From Amycolatopsis thailandensis (GTDB taxonomy: Bacteria > Actinomycetota > Actinomycetes > Mycobacteriales > Pseudonocardiaceae), in the NCBI RefSeq assembly GCF_002234405.1, contig NZ_NMQT01000050.1:1-64000 (forward strand): 64,000 nt of DNA, read 5' to 3'. The translations under genes and the position numbers were made by a program. Within the stretch, counting starts at the first letter, position 1; each line of letters begins with the position of its first letter. Shown in pieces: positions 50,907 through 59,001 of this stretch. Below the pieces are notes generated by a model. The model did no database searches. It was not told the DNA's origin and was given only the letters and a program-made list of their open reading frames with translations.

Positions 50907-51851
50907 TCAGGCACCGGCCTCGACGGACTTGAGGACGGCGAATCCGTCGTCGACGATCTTCTCCAGGCGGGCGACCTGGTCGGCGGTCGGCTCGACCAGC
51001 GGCGGCCGGACCGAGCCGACCTTGTCCCCGCGCAGCCGCGCGGCCGCCTTGACCAGCGACACGGCGAAGCCCTGTCCCTCGTCCCGCAGCGCCACGAGCG
51101 GCAGGTAGAACCCGGCGAGCAGTGCCTCCATGACGGCGTCGTCCTTCTCCGCGAGCGCGCGGTGGAAGCGGGCCGCGATCTCGGGGGCGAAGCAGTGCAC
51201 GGCCGAGGAGTAGCGCGCCACGCCGACAGCGGCGTAGGCACGAGCGGAGACCTCGGCCGTGGGAAGACCGTTGAAGAACAGGAAGTCCCGGGCGCGGTCG
51301 GTGTCGACCGAGCGGATCGAGGTGATGATCCGGCTCATCAGCTCGACGTCGCCGAATCCGTCCTTGAGACCGACCACCGTCGGGATGCCGAGAAGCTCGA
51401 CGGCGGAGTCCGGGGTGAAAACGCCGGTGGAACGGTGGTACACGATCACCGGGATCGAGGAATCCCCGACGGCGTACCGGACGTGGTCGACCAGCCCGGA
51501 CGGCGGGCCGGTCACCAGGTACGGCGGCAGGAGGAGGACGCCGTCCGCGCCGCCCGCCTCCGCCGCCGCGATCCCGGCACGGGCCGTCGCGGCACCGCCG
51601 CCGGCCCCGACCCACACCGGCACCCGTCCGGCGACGACCTCACGAGCCTTGCGCAGGATCGCTGCGTGCTCGTCCGGGGACAGCGAGCTGAATTCGCCCG
51701 TACCGCAGGCGACGAACAGCGCGCCGGCCCCGGCGGCCACGTGGCTCTCGACGGTTTCCGCGAACGCGTCGAGGTTGAGTTCCAGCCCCTCGGTGAAGGG
51801 GGTCAGAGGGAACGCCAGCAGGCCGTCGAGTTCGATCTTGGTGGGTGCCAT
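50907..51851 (-). CDS. kdgD: 5-dehydro-4-deoxyglucarate dehydratase (KdgD, DHDPS family)
   Basis: The 314-aa TIM barrel starts at ATG 51851. It has the G-T-G-E loop (50-53), catalytic Tyr138 (VIVYHR) and Schiff-base Lys163 (VVGLKDGFG), typical of the dihydrodipicolinate synthase superfamily. In this operon it should decarboxylate and dehydrate the product of glucarate dehydratase to 2,5-dioxopentanoate. It sits 47 bp after the transporter gene. Family membership is certain; the specific reaction is supported by its neighbours. Confidence 0.9.
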   Translation of the reverse strand: MAPTKIELDGLLAFPLTPFTEGLELNLDAFAETVESHVAAGAGALFVACGTGEFSSLSPDEHAAILRKAREVVAGRVPVWVGAGGGAATARAGIAAAEAGGADGVLLLPPYLVTGPPSGLVDHVRYAVGDSSIPVIVYHRSTGVFTPDSAVELLGIPTVVGLKDGFGDVELMSRIITSIRSVDTDRARDFLFFNGLPTAEVSARAYAAVGVARYSSAVHCFAPEIAARFHRALAEKDDAVMEALLAGFYLPLVALRDEGQGFAVSLVKAAARLRGDKVGSVRPPLVEPTADQVARLEKIVDDGFAVLKSVEAGA

Positions 51852-51898
51852 GGATTTCTCTTTCGTTCTTATCGGTTGATCCCGGGTTCGGGTCCCGG

Positions 51899-53410
51899 TC
51901 AGGCGGGCACGGTGGTGCCGTCCTGCGACTTGCGGGGGGTGAGGTCGTCGTCGCGGTCGATGGTGTCGATGATCTCGTCGGTGGAGGCCTTGCGCTCCGG
52001 CATGAGGTAGCCGAGCCCGATGAACAGCGCCAGTGAGACCAGGATCGGGGTGGACACGGTGACCGCGAGGGTGGCGTTGTAGCCGTAGTAGGCGATCGCG
52101 TAGGCGACGAGACCGCCCGCCCACGAGATCAGCGCGGCGCGGGAGCCCGAGCGGCGGAACGCCGGGAGCATGCCGAGCAGTAGCGGTACCGAGATCGGGC
52201 CCATCAGCGCCGCGACCCACAGCACCACGATACCGAGCACACCGCCGAGTTTCTCGGCCTGCGTGGCCACCGCCATGGTCAGCACGACGAAGATCACCGT
52301 CGAGACCCGGGCGGCGAGCAGCCCCTGCGATTCGGTGAAGTCACGGGCCTTCTTCCACAGCACCGGCATCATGTCGCGGGTGATGACCGCGGAGATCGCG
52401 TTGGCGTCGGAGGACACCATCGCCATGGTGTGCGAGAAGATCCCGGCCAGCACCAGCCCGACCAGCCCCGGCGGGAGGAACGTCGTGGTCATGATCGCGT
52501 AGGCGTTGTTGGGGTTGGAGATGTTCGGGATCAGCAGCGGGGCGGCGAACATCGGGAACATCATCACCAGCGGCCACACCAGGTACAGGATCGAGGAGAG
52601 CCGCGCGCCGCGACGGGCTTCGTAGGTGTTCGGCGCGGCCATGTAGCGCTGCGCCAGGTTCCACATACCGCCGTTGTACTCCAGCGTCTTCACCAGCACG
52701 TAGACGAGCAAAACCACGGTGGTGAACTTCGACGTGGTCGGGTTGAGGTGGGCGGGCGGGAGGTCCCCCCACACGGTCCACAGGCCGGAGACGCCGCCGA
52801 GCTTGTCCAGCACGACCCACAGCATCACGATCGCCGCGATGGCCTGGATGACGAACTGGCCGAAGTCGGTGAGCGCGTCGGCCCAGAGACCGCCGACGGT
52901 GCAGTAGATCAGCGTGATCGAGCCGGTGATGATGATGCCCCAGGTGTAGGGCACGCCCGCGAAGACGTTGAGGATCGTCGCGACCGCGAACCACTTCGCC
53001 GCGATGTCGAAGATCTTCAGGAGGCTGCCACTCCAGGCCAGCGCCTGCTGGGTGGGCACGTTGAAGCGCTTCGCCAGGTATTCGAGCGGCGAGGCGACGC
53101 CGAGCTTCGAGCGCAGGCGGTTCCACCGCGAGGCGAACAGCCAGCTGCCGATGCCGACGCCGATACCGATGCTGGCCATTCCCCAGAAGTAGACGGTGAT
53201 GCCGTCCGTGTAGGCGACACCCGCGTACGCGACGAAGAGGACCGCGCTGTAGCCGGACATGTGGTGGGAGATCCCGGCCAGCCACCACGGCATCTTCCCG
53301 CCGGCGGTGAAGAAGTCGCTGACCGTGTTGACCCGGCTGTGCGACCACAGCCCGATCACCACCATCAGCACGAAATACGCGGACACCATGATCCAGTCCA
53401 GCAAATGCAC
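51899..53410 (-). CDS. sodium:solute symporter family transporter, probable hexuronate uptake
   Basis: The 503-aa protein starts at GTG 53410 with AAGGAG 7 nt upstream. Thirteen or so helices and the SSS-family pattern (AYFVLMVVIGLWSHSR, DFFTAGGKMPWWLAG, GYSAVLFVAYAG) define it as a sodium symporter. It is the first gene of the catabolic operon, so uptake of a hexuronate or its oligomer is likely. It is divergent from the IclR gene, and paired operator-like repeats lie between them. Confidence 0.87.
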   Translation of the reverse strand: MHLLDWIMVSAYFVLMVVIGLWSHSRVNTVSDFFTAGGKMPWWLAGISHHMSGYSAVLFVAYAGVAYTDGITVYFWGMASIGIGVGIGSWLFASRWNRLRSKLGVASPLEYLAKRFNVPTQQALAWSGSLLKIFDIAAKWFAVATILNVFAGVPYTWGIIITGSITLIYCTVGGLWADALTDFGQFVIQAIAAIVMLWVVLDKLGGVSGLWTVWGDLPPAHLNPTTSKFTTVVLLVYVLVKTLEYNGGMWNLAQRYMAAPNTYEARRGARLSSILYLVWPLVMMFPMFAAPLLIPNISNPNNAYAIMTTTFLPPGLVGLVLAGIFSHTMAMVSSDANAISAVITRDMMPVLWKKARDFTESQGLLAARVSTVIFVVLTMAVATQAEKLGGVLGIVVLWVAALMGPISVPLLLGMLPAFRRSGSRAALISWAGGLVAYAIAYYGYNATLAVTVSTPILVSLALFIGLGYLMPERKASTDEIIDTIDRDDDLTPRKSQDGTTVPA

Positions 53411-53451
53411 CGCTGACTCCTTTCCGCGTTCACGAAGGTCCAGCCCGACCT

Positions 53452-53504
53452 GTTCACATCCATGAACGGAGTCTGTTATAGTGATTATGTTCATCCATAA
53501 GAAC
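53452..53504. promoter_or_regulatory. IclR operator pair in the symporter/IclR divergent promoter
   Basis: GTTCACATCCATGAAC (53452-53467) and GTTCATCCATAAGAAC (53489-53504) are two imperfect GTTCA...GAAC inverted repeats, 37 bp apart start to start. A TATAGT box (53477-53482) lies between them. An extra GTTCACGAA half site occurs at 53429. This fits dual-site binding by the adjacent IclR regulator. Confidence 0.6.
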
Positions 53505-53564
53505 GCTGTTCGGGACGCTAATATGGCCAGGGTCACAAGTCAACGGCCGGTTGGAGGAGTGCGG

Positions 53565-54383
53565 ATGCCACAGCAGGAAGCCCCCGCTGTCACGGTGGAG
53601 AACGGCGTCTCCGCCGCTCCCGAACCCGCCGGGGTCAAATCCGCCCGGCGGGCGATCGATCTCATCGAGACCTTCGCCGCGAACGACGTGTGGCTCTCCC
53701 TGTCGGATCTCCACGCGCGGACCGGTTTCCCCAGGTCGAGCCTGCACGGCCTGCTCCGCACACTGCTCGAAGCGGGCTGGCTGGAAGTCGACACCAACAC
53801 CGCCCGCTACCGGCTCGGCGTCCGCGCGCTGATCTGCGGCACGGCGTACCTGGACCGCGACCCGGTCGTCCCGTACGCGACCGAGGCGCTGGAGCGGATC
53901 CGGGAGAAGACCGGCTTCACCGCGCACTTCGCACGCCGCGAGGGCACCGACGTCGTCTACCTGGAGACACGCGAGTCACGGCACTCGACGCATCTGGTGT
54001 CCCGCGTCGGCCGCACGCTGCCCACCCACGCGACCGCGCTGGGGAAGGCCTTGCTCGCCGAACTGACGCACGACGAGATCGACGGGCTCCTGACCGGAGA
54101 GCTGTCGGCGCTGACCCCGAACACCATCACCTCGGCCGAGGCGCTGCACGCCGAATGCGCGAAGACCCGCGAACGCGGCTATGCGGCGGAAATCGAGGAA
54201 GGCAGCCTCGGCGTCCGGTGCGTCGCGGCCGTGATCCCGTACCGCATCCCCGGCACGGACGCGATCAGCTGCTCCATGCCGGTCACCGAAGTCGCCGACG
54301 CCGACGCCCAGCGCGTCGGCGAGCTCCTCGCCGAAATCACCGCGGAGCTCGGCCAGCAACTGCGCCGCGCCGGCATCCGCTGA
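53565..54383 (+). CDS. IclR family regulator of the uronate locus
   Basis: The 272-aa protein starts at ATG 53565 after GGAGGAG; longer in-frame starts back to 53481 run through the operator. The winged helix (about 25-90; AIDLIETFAANDVWLSLSDL, TGFPRSSLHGLLRTLLEAG) is followed by the IclR effector domain (about 100-265). It is divergent from the transporter operon and 36 bp upstream of the uronate dehydrogenase gene. It probably responds to a uronate or aldarate and controls both transcription units. Confidence 0.88.
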   Translation: MPQQEAPAVTVENGVSAAPEPAGVKSARRAIDLIETFAANDVWLSLSDLHARTGFPRSSLHGLLRTLLEAGWLEVDTNTARYRLGVRALICGTAYLDRDPVVPYATEALERIREKTGFTAHFARREGTDVVYLETRESRHSTHLVSRVGRTLPTHATALGKALLAELTHDEIDGLLTGELSALTPNTITSAEALHAECAKTRERGYAAEIEEGSLGVRCVAAVIPYRIPGTDAISCSMPVTEVADADAQRVGELLAEITAELGQQLRRAGIR

Positions 54384-54419
54384 TCGTCTCGCACTTTCCT
54401 TAACTGACAAGGGGTTCAC

Positions 54420-55244
54420 ATGGCAGACCAGCGCGTCCTGATCACCGGCTCGGCGGGCATCGTCGGCACCCTGATGCGGTCGAGGCTGCGCCGTTCCGGC
54501 CGGGTGCTGCGGCTGCTCGACCTCGCCGCGCAGCCCGAGGCCGCGGGCGGCGAGGACGTCGAGCTGATCACCGCGTCGGTGACCGACCCGGAGGCGATGG
54601 CGAAAGCGTGCGCGGGTGTCGACGCGGTGATCCACCTCGGCGGGCACAGCCGCGAGAACTCGTGGGAAGCCACGCTCGACGTCAACATCAACGGCACCCA
54701 CACCGTCCTCGAAGCCGCGCGGGCGGCCGGCGTGCCGCGCGTGATCCTGGCCTCCAGCAACCACTCCGTCGGTTTCCGCCGCAACGACGAAGCGGGCGAG
54801 AACGGTCTCCCCGCCGACTCCACGCCCAGGCCCGACACCTACTACGGCGTCAGCAAGGCGGCCATCGAAGCGCTCGGCAGCCTGTACCACTCGCGGTTCG
54901 GCATGGACGTGATCGTCATCCGGATCGGCTCGTGCTTCGAAAGCCCGATCGTCCTCGGCCCGCGCGGACTGACGACCTGGCTCTCCCCCGACGACGGCGC
55001 CCGCCTGTTCGAAGCCTGCCTGAGCTACCCCTCCCCCGGCTACCGGCTGATCTGGGGCGTCTCCGACAACACGCGCCGGATCTACTCGCTCGCCGAAGCC
55101 GAGGAGCTGGGCTACAAGTCGCTCGACAACGCGGAAACCTACGCCGACCAGCTGGCGGACCAGCCCGCTCCGACCGGGGTCGCGGCGGAGTACGTCGGCG
55201 GGCCGTTCTGCACCGCGCCGCTGGGAGCTCACAACCCGCTCTGA
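54420..55244 (+). CDS. udh: uronate dehydrogenase
   Basis: The 274-aa extended SDR protein has the Rossmann motif TGSAGIVG (9-16), a catalytic serine in ASSNHSVG and Tyr142-x3-Lys146 (YYGVSKAA). Phrases such as HLGGHSRENSWE, RIGSCFESP and WLSPDD are characteristic of Udh. It oxidises D-galacturonate or D-glucuronate with NAD+ to the aldarolactone, the first step of the oxidative pathway completed by the genes at 47025-51851. The stop overlaps the end of the convergent mptB-like gene by 16 bp. Confidence 0.92.
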   Translation: MADQRVLITGSAGIVGTLMRSRLRRSGRVLRLLDLAAQPEAAGGEDVELITASVTDPEAMAKACAGVDAVIHLGGHSRENSWEATLDVNINGTHTVLEAARAAGVPRVILASSNHSVGFRRNDEAGENGLPADSTPRPDTYYGVSKAAIEALGSLYHSRFGMDVIVIRIGSCFESPIVLGPRGLTTWLSPDDGARLFEACLSYPSPGYRLIWGVSDNTRRIYSLAEAEELGYKSLDNAETYADQLADQPAPTGVAAEYVGGPFCTAPLGAHNPL

Positions 55245-56659
55245 CGAGCTTCCGGTGCCCCGAATGTGGCATTGGGGACATTGAGTGTCCCCAATGCCAC
55301 ATTCGGGGCGCCAGCCGGCGGAGAAGGAGTGACCCGCGCGGTCAGCACACCGACACCCGCGGAGACCACCAGCAGCACCCCGAATCCCCATGGCGGCAGC
55401 AGCGTCGCCCCGTCGGGGTGGGTGCTCACCACGAGCCAAGTCGAGGCGGCGGCCGCGACAGCCACGCACCAGCCCGGCCACGCGGCCGCCGCCCCGAGCG
55501 CCAACGGCCAGGTGAAGTACCAGGGGAACGCCACCGGCGTCAGCAGCGCCGCCGCCAGCAACGCCACCGCCGCACCGCGGACCGCCGCACCGCCACCCGC
55601 CCGCGAACGCCACCACAGCCACGTCACCAGAACGGCGAGGACGGCCCAGCCCGCGATCCGGCACACCGCGACGGCGTCCGCGAAACCGGGCAGCGCCACC
55701 CGCACGATCTTCCCGAGTGCGGTCGGGATCGACAGCCAGGGTTCCAGCCACGAATTCCCGCTCAGCGCACGGATCCAGCCGAGGTCGACCCCGGCGACGA
55801 CAGTACAGAGACCGAACGTACAGACCACAATGGACACTGCCGTCACGAAGGCGCGGAAGAAGCCACGCCCACCTGACCGCCGTGCCCACACCCACACCAG
55901 GAACGGCAACGCCACGGCCGCGGGGATCTTCACCGCGGCGGCCAGTGTGACCAAGGCGAACCCGGTCCCGGGCGCCCGGGTGAGCACGAGCGCCGTACCG
56001 GCCGCGAGCAGTCCGACCATAAGCAAATCGTTGTGCCCGCCGGAAACCACGCAGAGCACCATCAGCGGATTCGCCACCGTCAGCCACAGCGCTCGTTCCG
56101 GCCGGGCACCGAGAAACCGGCACAGGACGGGCAACGCGGCACAGAGCAACGCCAGACCGGCGACCATCGCCAGTCGGGTCAAGAAAGCGCTGAGCACCAG
56201 GTTCTCACCGGTGACGGCGAGCACGCTCTTCACGATCAGGATGTGCAACGGCCCGTACGGCGAAGAGATGAACGACCAGCCGCCCGCGGCGTTGCCGGTG
56301 ATCGGACCGGGAACGTCGGCGGGAACGTGCGTGTACGGGTCGAGGCCGGCGTGCGCCACCGCGCCCTGCGCGAGATAGGTGTACAGATCGGTGCTGAACA
56401 ATGGTGGCGCGCACAGCAGCGGGACGCACCACAGCCAGGCCGCCCGCACGACCTCGCGTGCGCTCGCCGACCGTCCTAACCGGACCCAAGCAGCCAGCAT
56501 CAGGACGAGGCCGAGGTACAGCACAGCGGTGGCGAGCATCCGGCCGTTCCCGGACAGCGCGGGACCGTTCCGCAGTGTCGCCCCTGCCCCGAACGCGCCG
56601 AGCGAGACCAAAACGGACCCGCCCAGTCCCACGGCCGCGCTCTTTCCGATGAAGATCAT
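55229..56659 (-). CDS. MptB-like alpha-1,6-mannosyltransferase (GT-C)
   Basis: The 476-aa protein has about 12-13 membrane helices. The loop FSTDLYTYLAQGAVAHAGLD and the stretch NPLMVLCVVSGGHNDLLMVG are hallmark regions of MptA/MptB polyprenol-phosphomannose-dependent alpha-1,6-mannosyltransferases. These build the lipomannan backbone on the outer side of the membrane. The last 20 or so residues (VALGTLNVPNATFGAPE) are encoded by the palindrome at 55257-55309, so the native C-terminus was probably shorter. No good ribosome site precedes ATG 56659, so the start is uncertain. Confidence 0.87.
   Translation of the reverse strand: MIFIGKSAAVGLGGSVLVSLGAFGAGATLRNGPALSGNGRMLATAVLYLGLVLMLAAWVRLGRSASAREVVRAAWLWCVPLLCAPPLFSTDLYTYLAQGAVAHAGLDPYTHVPADVPGPITGNAAGGWSFISSPYGPLHILIVKSVLAVTGENLVLSAFLTRLAMVAGLALLCAALPVLCRFLGARPERALWLTVANPLMVLCVVSGGHNDLLMVGLLAAGTALVLTRAPGTGFALVTLAAAVKIPAAVALPFLVWVWARRSGGRGFFRAFVTAVSIVVCTFGLCTVVAGVDLGWIRALSGNSWLEPWLSIPTALGKIVRVALPGFADAVAVCRIAGWAVLAVLVTWLWWRSRAGGGAAVRGAAVALLAAALLTPVAFPWYFTWPLALGAAAAWPGWCVAVAAAASTWLVVSTHPDGATLLPPWGFGVLLVVSAGVGVLTARVTPSPPAGAPNVALGTLNVPNATFGAPEARQSGL
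55257..55309. repeat. perfect 53-bp palindrome with TTGAG loop
   Basis: Two 24-nt arms, starting GCCCCGAATGTGGCATTGGG, pair perfectly around TTGAG. The core GGGGACATTGAGTGTCCCC is the complement-type twin of the core at 25150-25196. It lies inside the 3' end of the MptB-like reading frame and 13 bp after the udh stop, so it can terminate both convergent genes. Confidence 0.85.
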
Positions 56660-56758
56660 GCGACAGGTCTAGGCGGCGGGTGCTCCAGGGCCGTTAAGAT
56701 CGACTTTTATCGGCTCTTTATCCGTCCGGCGTTCTACTGGGCACGTGGGGAATGGTTG

Positions 56759-57418
56759 ATGCGGGTACTCGTGGCCGAAGACGAGCGGATGCTGGCGGAC
56801 TCCATCACCGAAGGCCTGCGGCACCTCGGGATGGCGGTGGACGTCTGCTACGACGGCGACGCGGCACTCGAACGCGTCGTGGTCAACCGGTACGACGTCG
56901 TGCTGCTCGATCGCGACCTCCCGCTGGTGCACGGCGACGAGGTCTGCCGGAGGATCGCCGAAGGTGACGGCGAAACCCGTGTCCTGATGCTCACGGCCGC
57001 GGCGGGAATCCGGGATCGCGTCGACGGGCTCGGCCTCGGGGCGGACGACTACCTCACCAAGCCGTTCGCCTTCGCCGAACTCGTCGCCCGGGTGCACGCG
57101 CTGGCCAGGAGAGCCCGTCCGGCGCTGCCGCCGGTGCTCGACCGGGCCGGGGTGGAACTGGACCCGGCGAAACGGTTCGCGTCACGGGACGGGCGGCCGT
57201 TGCCGTTGTCTCCCAAGGAGTTCGCCGTCCTGGAAGTGTTGTTGCGGGCCGAAGGACGGGCCGTCAGCGCGGAAGAGCTACTGGAGAAGGCATGGGACGA
57301 GCACGCCGACCCGTTCACGAACACGGTCCGGGTCACGGTGATGACGTTGCGGAAGAAACTCGGGGCACCGCGGGTGATCCACACCGTGCCCGGCGCGGGC
57401 TATCGGCTGGGTACCTGA
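56759..57418 (+). CDS. OmpR/PhoB-type response regulator
   Basis: The 219-aa protein starts at ATG 56759. The receiver domain has acidic pocket EDE (7-9), phospho-acceptor Asp51 (LLDRDLP) and conserved Lys in LTKPF. The C-terminal winged helix (about 120-215; LSPKEFAVLEVLLRAEGRAV) is of OmpR type. The cognate kinase gene follows 17 bp downstream. The signal is not evident; MptB divergence might hint at envelope control. Confidence 0.92.
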   Translation: MRVLVAEDERMLADSITEGLRHLGMAVDVCYDGDAALERVVVNRYDVVLLDRDLPLVHGDEVCRRIAEGDGETRVLMLTAAAGIRDRVDGLGLGADDYLTKPFAFAELVARVHALARRARPALPPVLDRAGVELDPAKRFASRDGRPLPLSPKEFAVLEVLLRAEGRAVSAEELLEKAWDEHADPFTNTVRVTVMTLRKKLGAPRVIHTVPGAGYRLGT

Positions 57419-57435
57419 GGCGGTCGCGGGCGTCG

Positions 57436-58464
57436 GTGCGCGGCCGGATCGAGCTGGTCCTCCTCGGCGCGTTCATCGCTCTCCTGCTGCTGCTCTACCC
57501 GCTCGCCAAGTCGGCGGGCATGGTGTTCGGGACCTTCGTGGACCGCGACTTCTGCCCGCGGGGCACCGGCTGCGCCGACACAGCGGGCGGGCTCTGGTGG
57601 GCTTTGCCGCTCATCGCGACGGCCGTGCTCGTGATCTTGATCAGGCGCCCGGTGGCGTCGTGGGTGGTACGGCCGTTGCCCGATCTCACCGCGACCATCG
57701 AGCAGCTGGGGCCGCAGAACCTCGGTCAGCGCATGCGGCTCGAACAGACCGACGGCGAAATGCGGGAGCTGGCCGTCGCGGTGAACAGCATGCTCGACCG
57801 GGTCGCGGTCGGTTTCGAGGGGCAGCGCCGGTTCGCGGCGAACGCGTCGCACGAGCTGCGTACGCCGCTCGCGGTGCAGCGGACGCTCGCCGAAGTCGCG
57901 ATGGTCACCGGTGGCGGCGAAGAGGTCCATCGGCTGGCGGCCCAGCTGCTCGTGGTCAACGACCGCAACGAGCGGCTGATCGAGGGGCTGCTCGTGCTGG
58001 CGGAGGCCGACCGGGGACTGCCCGGCACGATCCCGGTGCGCCTGGACGAACTGGTGGATTCGGTGCTCGCGAAGTTCGGCGAGCGGCTGGCCGAGCACGA
58101 ACTCACCGTGCGCCGGGAAATCGCCGAGCGGACCGTGCCCGGCGACCCGCTCCTGTTGGAACGGCTGATCGCCAACCTGGTCCACAACGCGATCAAGTAC
58201 AACCAGCCGCACGGCTGGATCGAACTGATCGTCGGCGACGAACCCGCGCTGAGCGTGCGCAACTCCGGCGAGCGCGTGCCCGCCGAATCGGTCGACACGC
58301 TGTTCCAGCCGTTCCGCCGCCTCACCGCCGATCGCACGAACCACCGCGACGGAGCCGGACTCGGACTGTCCATCGTGCGCTCGATCGCTCTCGCGCACCA
58401 CGGCCGGGTATCCGCCGTACCCGGTGAGGACGGCGGTCTGCGGGTCGACGTGTCCCTGCCCTGA
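57436..58464 (+). CDS. sensor histidine kinase
   Basis: The 342-aa protein is assigned start GTG 57436, 17 bp after the regulator stop. Two membrane helices (about 6-22 and 54-70) flank a very short extracytoplasmic loop of about 30 residues with two cysteines. HAMP (about 72-125), the phospho-acceptor His139 (ASHELRTPL), the N box NLVHNAIKY and the G box GAGLGLSIV complete the kinase. Such a small sensor loop suggests detection of envelope or membrane state. The ribosome site is weak. Confidence 0.9.
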   Translation: MRGRIELVLLGAFIALLLLLYPLAKSAGMVFGTFVDRDFCPRGTGCADTAGGLWWALPLIATAVLVILIRRPVASWVVRPLPDLTATIEQLGPQNLGQRMRLEQTDGEMRELAVAVNSMLDRVAVGFEGQRRFAANASHELRTPLAVQRTLAEVAMVTGGGEEVHRLAAQLLVVNDRNERLIEGLLVLAEADRGLPGTIPVRLDELVDSVLAKFGERLAEHELTVRREIAERTVPGDPLLLERLIANLVHNAIKYNQPHGWIELIVGDEPALSVRNSGERVPAESVDTLFQPFRRLTADRTNHRDGAGLGLSIVRSIALAHHGRVSAVPGEDGGLRVDVSLP

Positions 58465-58467
58465 TCG

Positions 58468-58962
58468 CTAGCCGGACTTCCCGGTGGTGTCCGAAGCGGC
58501 CAGGGATTTGGCGGTGAGCTGCGTTTCGATCCGCCGGAGGATCGAGGTCACGGTCTCGATCTCGTCCGGGTCGGACACGATGCCGTCGAGCAGCCCGCTC
58601 CAGATCTCGCGGAGCTGCCGCAGGTTCTCGTGCGCGCGGGCGGTGGGATAGAGCCGGATCCGCCGGGCGTCGTCCTGGTCGGTTTCGCGGTGCACGAGGC
58701 CTTTCTTCTCCAGCCCGCGCACCGCCCTGCTGAAGTTGCTGGAGATCAACTGGGTGGCCTCGGCCGCGGCGCGGGCCGAGGTGCCGGGGTTCCGGTCGAT
58801 GAACCGCATCACGGCGCTTTCCAGCGGTGTCCAGGAGTCGGACGCGAACTCTCTGTTCGCGAATTCCTTGGACGCGTGGATCTGACGGCCCACCGCCAGG
58901 ATCAGGTCGGCGAGTTCGAACAGCCGTGACGTTTGCTCATCGTCCACCAGGCAATGGTACAT
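58468..58962 (-). CDS. MarR family transcriptional regulator
   Basis: The 164-aa protein carries a MarR winged helix (about 40-115; TSARAAAEATQLISSNFSRA then LEKKGLVHRETDQDDARRIR, the wing). It is divergent from an efflux gene across 39 bp holding TGATAGCTATCA, its likely operator. MarR repressors usually release DNA on binding phenolic compounds, and the operon it faces includes an amidohydrolase of the decarboxylase type. ATG 58962 lacks a ribosome site and could be leaderless. Confidence 0.88.
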   Translation of the reverse strand: MYHCLVDDEQTSRLFELADLILAVGRQIHASKEFANREFASDSWTPLESAVMRFIDRNPGTSARAAAEATQLISSNFSRAVRGLEKKGLVHRETDQDDARRIRLYPTARAHENLRQLREIWSGLLDGIVSDPDEIETVTSILRRIETQLTAKSLAASDTTGKSG

Positions 58963-58973
58963 TTGCTGTCAGT

Positions 58974-58985
58974 TGATAGCTATCA
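58974..58985. promoter_or_regulatory. MarR operator palindrome TGATAGCTATCA
   Basis: The perfect 12-bp palindrome lies between the divergent marR-type and MFS genes, followed by a second TGATAG at 58988-58993. It covers the probable core promoters of both genes, which fits autorepression and repression of the efflux operon. Confidence 0.6.
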
Positions 58986-59001
58986 TCTGATAGGAGTATC
59001 G

